NCBI RefSeq assembly: GCF_900198195.1
Contig: NZ_LT899436.1
Span: forward strand, 620,001 to 684,000
Source of the DNA: Tenacibaculum jejuense
Lineage (GTDB): Bacteria > Bacteroidota > Bacteroidia > Flavobacteriales > Flavobacteriaceae
DNA: 64,000 bases
Direction: 5' to 3'
The position numbers and the translations under genes were made by a program. Of the stretch, positions 61,101 to 64,000 are shown in pieces; position 1 is the stretch's first letter; every line of letters begins with the position of its first letter. The notes under the pieces are model-generated. The model saw only the letters and a program-made list of their open reading frames with translations, did not search any database and was not told where the DNA came from.

Positions 61101-64000
61101 TTCAAACTTCAATGTCTGGTGATATTATTAAAAGAGTATTTCCGATAGTTCGGTTTTACTACAAAGAAATATCACAAAAAAATAACTATTGGTATAAGCT
61201 GACACAAGCAAAAGGGCAATATTTTGATTTTTTAATATCGGCAGTATCTGAGTTGGGCTCTGAAAAACTAGAATTATTAGGAGATTATTTATTTGGCGAG
61301 TTTCAAAATTCTCCAAAATATTGGAGTTCAAGTATCCAACGTAAAATCATCAAATCTCTCTTGAATAATGGTTTCGATGCCGAAAAAGCAGTAATACAGT
61401 TGAGATCCTTGGAAGATTTCATGTTGGAAGATCACGATATAGATGGTCGTATAACAGAATGCTTGGCTCATTCAGAAGTATGGTTCATTTTAGGCAAGCT
61501 AGAGGAAGGTGAAAAATGGCTCAAACAAGCTATTCAAGAATCTATTGGAGTAGGTTATAGAAAAGACTATCAATTTAGTACATGGATCAAATGGTTAAGA
61601 AAAATAAACCACAAAGACCCATCAAAAGCTTCCGAAAGGATAAAGTGGTTTTTGTCCCATTTGAACCATATTAAAGAAACTACAGAAGGAAGAGCTTATT
61701 GGAATGCTTCTGAAGAACTATTAGAGGCAACTTATGAGCATAATTTAAATGACGGTCTTGAACAGACAATCTGGCAATTAGAAAATGATCTAATTGATTT
61801 TAAAGATACTATTACCCTTTTTATCAAATATTTCGTCATAAGAATAAAAAATCAGGAAGAGTTCAAAAGTATTGTTCAACTATATAGTAATTTATATCTG
61901 CTTCTTGCTGAATCTGCCGATTCTTCTCTACTCAGGTCTATCTTAAAAAAAGGGTATGAAATTTTAAAAGAAGATATTTTTATAGAGCACACACAAACCA
62001 TAATTTCAGCAATAGAAATTAAAGCTTACGAAGAAACCAGACATTACTTACTTTCTGAAATTGATGACTTCTATACCTCTAAAGGACTAAAAGTAGAAGA
62101 CTATTATTCATCATTTAATATACCTGCAAAAAACGAAAGAGGCAGTTCTTCAAATTCTTCTAATACATTGACTTTAAAGACAGATCATGAAAGTATTGAT
62201 GAAAGTGAAGTACTAAAACGAGTTGCAAATTTTGATGATTTCAAAAAAATCATTCAAGAAGAAGATCAGGCGAATTCATTATTTAATTGGTCAAAAGTTA
62301 TAGAAAAAATAACTCCATTATTGACTTCAAATCAAATTGAAGAAGTTGCCAAACTAGCAAGAATTGGAAGAAGAGAGTCGGACTTCTATGCCAAACTAAG
62401 TGAAGCCGCCTTAAGGATAAGAAACACTGAACTGGCAACTAGTTTAGCCAATAAAAGTATTGAGCTTTCAAGCGAATCAGGATGGGTTAAATATTATGAT
62501 GGAGGAACAAGAATCAATGCATTTAATGCACTGAAACAAATCAATCCCGTAATCTCATCTAATAAGGCATTTGAAGTATTTGCCCATGACACTGTAAGCT
62601 GTAATTATACAAGTTCGTATATCGAACATCTTGAAGACATTGTTCCACTTCTAACAGAAAACTATGATGAGGAAAAACTTTGGCCTGAAATATATGGTTA
62701 CCTGCAAAGATTGATGTCGAATAGTAAACAGGTTACGGATTTACCTATTCTCCCATCATTAAATCGACCAATCATGGAAACGTTAGTCGATTACTTAGTG
62801 TATTTAGCAGAAAGCCCTGTATCGTTAGTAAAGGAAAAATCTTTACTGCTATTGTCAAGATATATAAATCAAGATGATTATTATGCTCTGACTCAGTTAC
62901 AGAATGGTTGTTTAGATGATTACTCATGTGTGGATGTGATAATGAAATTATCTGAACTCGACTCTCCAAAAGTTCATTCGCTTAAATCAAAGATCAGTAG
63001 TTTAGCTCTATCAAATGATTATCAATTAAGAAAAAATGCAATAGACATACTTACCTCAATAGGGGAAGAAATTCCAACTCTAAAAAACATTGAATTACCT
63101 AAAGTATACTCTTTACATATTCCAGAAAATGGGAAGCCAGATTTTAAAAAAAAAATTGACCCTTATTTCCCAGAAGTTGATATTAATGATCCCCGAGACC
63201 TGATAAGGCCGTTTGAGTTTTTAATCAAAATTTTATCAGATGAGTCCGGCATTGATGAACCTAACCTTATTTGTAGAGCCTATTCGATCATGAAAAAAAT
63301 TGGTAGAGAGGAGGAATGGACGGTTGAATATGAAAAGAAGCTAAGAAATCATTTGGAGGAAATATACTTAAAATACTCTTACCCTAGGCCAAGGGTAATC
63401 GCTGCTCGCAAAGCTATAATGCACGTCACAAATGAATTAATAGATTCTGGAACAATTAATAAAGAGAGAATTCAGAATCTTTTGATATCGTATGATTATG
63501 CCGTTCAGTTTTTTGAGGAAATAGCCAAACCTGAGTTCATTCAGACGATTAAAGAAAAAGATTTTGGAGGCGTTGGCAATGATTGGTTAGATCGAATAGG
63601 TGAATCAGAAAGATTAAGAGAATCACTATTAGCCTATGGTGACAATTTCAAAGTCATAGCAGAATACAATCAAGTTAAAAATTTAGATTGGGGTTCTCCT
63701 ACTGAAGAATACATGTATCAGATTGCTGTTAATGAAGAGTTGCAGGAAGAAGACAATTACATTTTTGGCTCTGTTTTTCATCAATTGAGTAGGAACTATC
63801 ATGACATGAGAGGTGGAGGACATTTTATCGTTGTAATCAGGGATCATAGATTTGATCAATTTGATATAAAATCGAAATGGATTGCTATCAACCCTGTTTT
63901 GGCAAGATATCTGGGGTGGGAGCCTGAACCAACTAAACTATTTGCATGGAAAAACTCTGAAGGTGAATTAATGGCAGAATCGATTTATTGGTCAAATGGA
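58115..64000 (+). CDS. Giant STAND-type NTPase with N-terminal nuclease-like domain, Avs-like (3' end outside window)
   Basis: One open frame runs from the ATG at 58115 to the window edge (1962 codons, no stop). Residues 1-160 look like a PD-(D/E)xK/Cap4-type nuclease: GERAAMGGYLPQFDEFAWF, Asp52/53, Glu61, then Gln66-x-Lys68 in YQVKW. The P-loop GGPGSGKSTLLNQW lies near 275-288 and Walker B IILIDGLDHVPRE near 372-384, as in NACHT/STAND ATPases. From about 560 onward the protein is a very long alpha-helical repeat region, which in Avs proteins binds a phage protein. This would be an anti-phage sensor that degrades DNA after recognition. I did not identify the exact Avs type. The frame does not belong to the tra operon and lies where traA-D and mobilisation genes usually are. 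Confidence 0.8.
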   Translation, partial: MSKEIISASGERAAMGGYLPQFDEFAWFVYLNLINKKLEWIRIADPKAEKLDDIQYSTHSEIHAYQVKWTIADANISFVNFTDLLPLITSSWKSLKAVNPGKKIIPHLITNKALSSHDSLKEGDTKIGSFQDFFSEVWKKTKSNQPIDDKWKSVFEEFKKNSKLSHNEFEEFINCFDFQPNYKQKQFRVGNIKYSKEDEDLQQISRFIIEKVASPERVVEFTRQEIIKELGWSNRFKTIFNHELIVDRQRYQPIQSTIDLLNSKLQEHKNGYLFLLGGPGSGKSTLLNQWSKGLKTRIVRYYAFDFVNPSSNLNFYERGNATHLFFDLVFQLKEAGIYKRDILPYKDLLFLKEVFSEQLRAIGEDFVTSGQPTIILIDGLDHVPREYKLTANSFLRELPLPSTLPDGVYIILGSQSYEFEDIQQEIKTEFQNGDRTIQIDSLKKEEVYKYIDNLDSPFQLTSSQKLQVFEKSQGHPLYLSYLVEKINKADSINDTIESFEVIDGSIDNYYRKIWEPIQKEDSQIQFLGLIARINDSINLQFIQEWGIQPSVLKSFREKARFLFNETERTLSFFHNSFKQFLLHHTSLNYLTGEFDPTSNIKYHEQLADYYVKSEIENYWKQNNHLFQAQQFDRFVSVVTPDSFTEQLLNFRPAEEIKQDAKLGVEIALQKKDINTLVRYLFSLAEIERRLFNIDPASFTEELLFLNKFDLARDYLRTGNILHCSESYAFKACRLFIEFGHKSEGAILYNLAYPEIITDTGILIDDSHRYKEIRDSLEEWIYTAPFFESTENIFSIINKIQFSDSIRESRFGEKESDLQLRLLSNLGYSLVDQNKWDDFNKVKEKIDYMSSRGRNSLFQLIKYAIEQCLDLKDNSRANEYLSLLISHFTKEKTKPVGKIFIADLVYKVTRDLNETYSWIKEVEQPSNVGSYDRLGYDDSLDAFLPLIKLNKLLNLSGNGISITSAIPSVEKGTDEEVIVEFERMLCITTQILAEGILQTSMSGDIIKRVFPIVRFYYKEISQKNNYWYKLTQAKGQYFDFLISAVSELGSEKLELLGDYLFGEFQNSPKYWSSSIQRKIIKSLLNNGFDAEKAVIQLRSLEDFMLEDHDIDGRITECLAHSEVWFILGKLEEGEKWLKQAIQESIGVGYRKDYQFSTWIKWLRKINHKDPSKASERIKWFLSHLNHIKETTEGRAYWNASEELLEATYEHNLNDGLEQTIWQLENDLIDFKDTITLFIKYFVIRIKNQEEFKSIVQLYSNLYLLLAESADSSLLRSILKKGYEILKEDIFIEHTQTIISAIEIKAYEETRHYLLSEIDDFYTSKGLKVEDYYSSFNIPAKNERGSSSNSSNTLTLKTDHESIDESEVLKRVANFDDFKKIIQEEDQANSLFNWSKVIEKITPLLTSNQIEEVAKLARIGRRESDFYAKLSEAALRIRNTELATSLANKSIELSSESGWVKYYDGGTRINAFNALKQINPVISSNKAFEVFAHDTVSCNYTSSYIEHLEDIVPLLTENYDEEKLWPEIYGYLQRLMSNSKQVTDLPILPSLNRPIMETLVDYLVYLAESPVSLVKEKSLLLLSRYINQDDYYALTQLQNGCLDDYSCVDVIMKLSELDSPKVHSLKSKISSLALSNDYQLRKNAIDILTSIGEEIPTLKNIELPKVYSLHIPENGKPDFKKKIDPYFPEVDINDPRDLIRPFEFLIKILSDESGIDEPNLICRAYSIMKKIGREEEWTVEYEKKLRNHLEEIYLKYSYPRPRVIAARKAIMHVTNELIDSGTINKERIQNLLISYDYAVQFFEEIAKPEFIQTIKEKDFGGVGNDWLDRIGESERLRESLLAYGDNFKVIAEYNQVKNLDWGSPTEEYMYQIAVNEELQEEDNYIFGSVFHQLSRNYHDMRGGGHFIVVIRDHRFDQFDIKSKWIAINPVLARYLGWEPEPTKLFAWKNSEGELMAESIYWSNG

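Noticed and set aside
1..64000. CRISPR arrays, insertion sequences with transposase genes, rRNA genes
   Set aside because: No evenly spaced repeats, no transposase-like frame and no rRNA sequence were seen on either strand.

Overview
The window is an AT-rich stretch of chromosome from a member of the Bacteroidota, most likely a marine Flavobacteriaceae (a Tenacibaculum/Polaribacter-like genus would fit, but the genus is a guess). The reasons are the very low GC, promoters of the TTTG-N19-21-TAnnTTTG type, weak or absent Shine-Dalgarno sequences, many SPII lipoproteins, an OMP_b-brl_3-type outer-membrane barrel protein, and a CTnDOT-type (TraE-TraQ) conjugation operon, which is specific to the phylum.

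Bases 1-27600 look like ordinary core genome. They hold the end of a CapA-like metallophosphatase with MerR, LemA and two TPM-domain genes behind it; a PhoD-like phosphatase; small conserved genes (DUF2237, DUF423); a large lipoprotein that joins a metallophosphoesterase to a kinase-like segment and an outer-membrane barrel; a redox block on the minus strand (SelO, hydrolase-OsmC, MsrA, MsrB); a solitary HD-PycTM protein; a GAF protein; an outer-membrane barrel receptor; small envelope proteins; and the ribosome GTPases Der and Era. Well-formed hairpin terminators separate most of these units.

Bases 27637-34322 are bounded by two initiator tRNA(fMet) genes. They lie in a perfect 91-bp direct repeat and each has its own promoter and terminator. 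Between them are an orphan APS kinase and a tight six-gene minus-strand operon: HAD phosphatase, sulfatase-fold hydrolase, two radical SAM proteins, a WGR/leucine-rich-repeat protein and an ATP-grasp protein. Five of these correspond to the poorly understood STM4011-STM4015 cassette named after Salmonella. It looks like a modification or biosynthesis pathway whose product is unknown.

Bases 34323-64000 are accessory DNA. A tyrosine recombinase starts directly behind the second tRNA. Next comes a five-gene minus-strand operon that looks like a DNA-modification defence system: XRE regulator, PLD-nuclease/helicase, Eco57I-type adenine methylase, SMC/RecF-type ATPase and a small protein. A non-coding block rich in inverted repeats and a run of small element genes ending in a RadC-like JAB protein follow. 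Then comes the tra operon traE-F-G-I-J-K-L-M-N-O-Q. It lacks traA-D, a relaxase and a coupling protein inside the window. Where those genes would be expected there is a frame-broken small gene followed by a giant ORF (at least 1962 codons, open at the right edge). That ORF has an N-terminal PD-(D/E)xK-like nuclease region, a STAND/NACHT-type P-loop ATPase and a long helical repeat region, and resembles Avs (AVAST) anti-phage sensors. Together the right-hand half reads as an integrative conjugative element, or the remains of one, carrying two defence loci next to tRNA(fMet).
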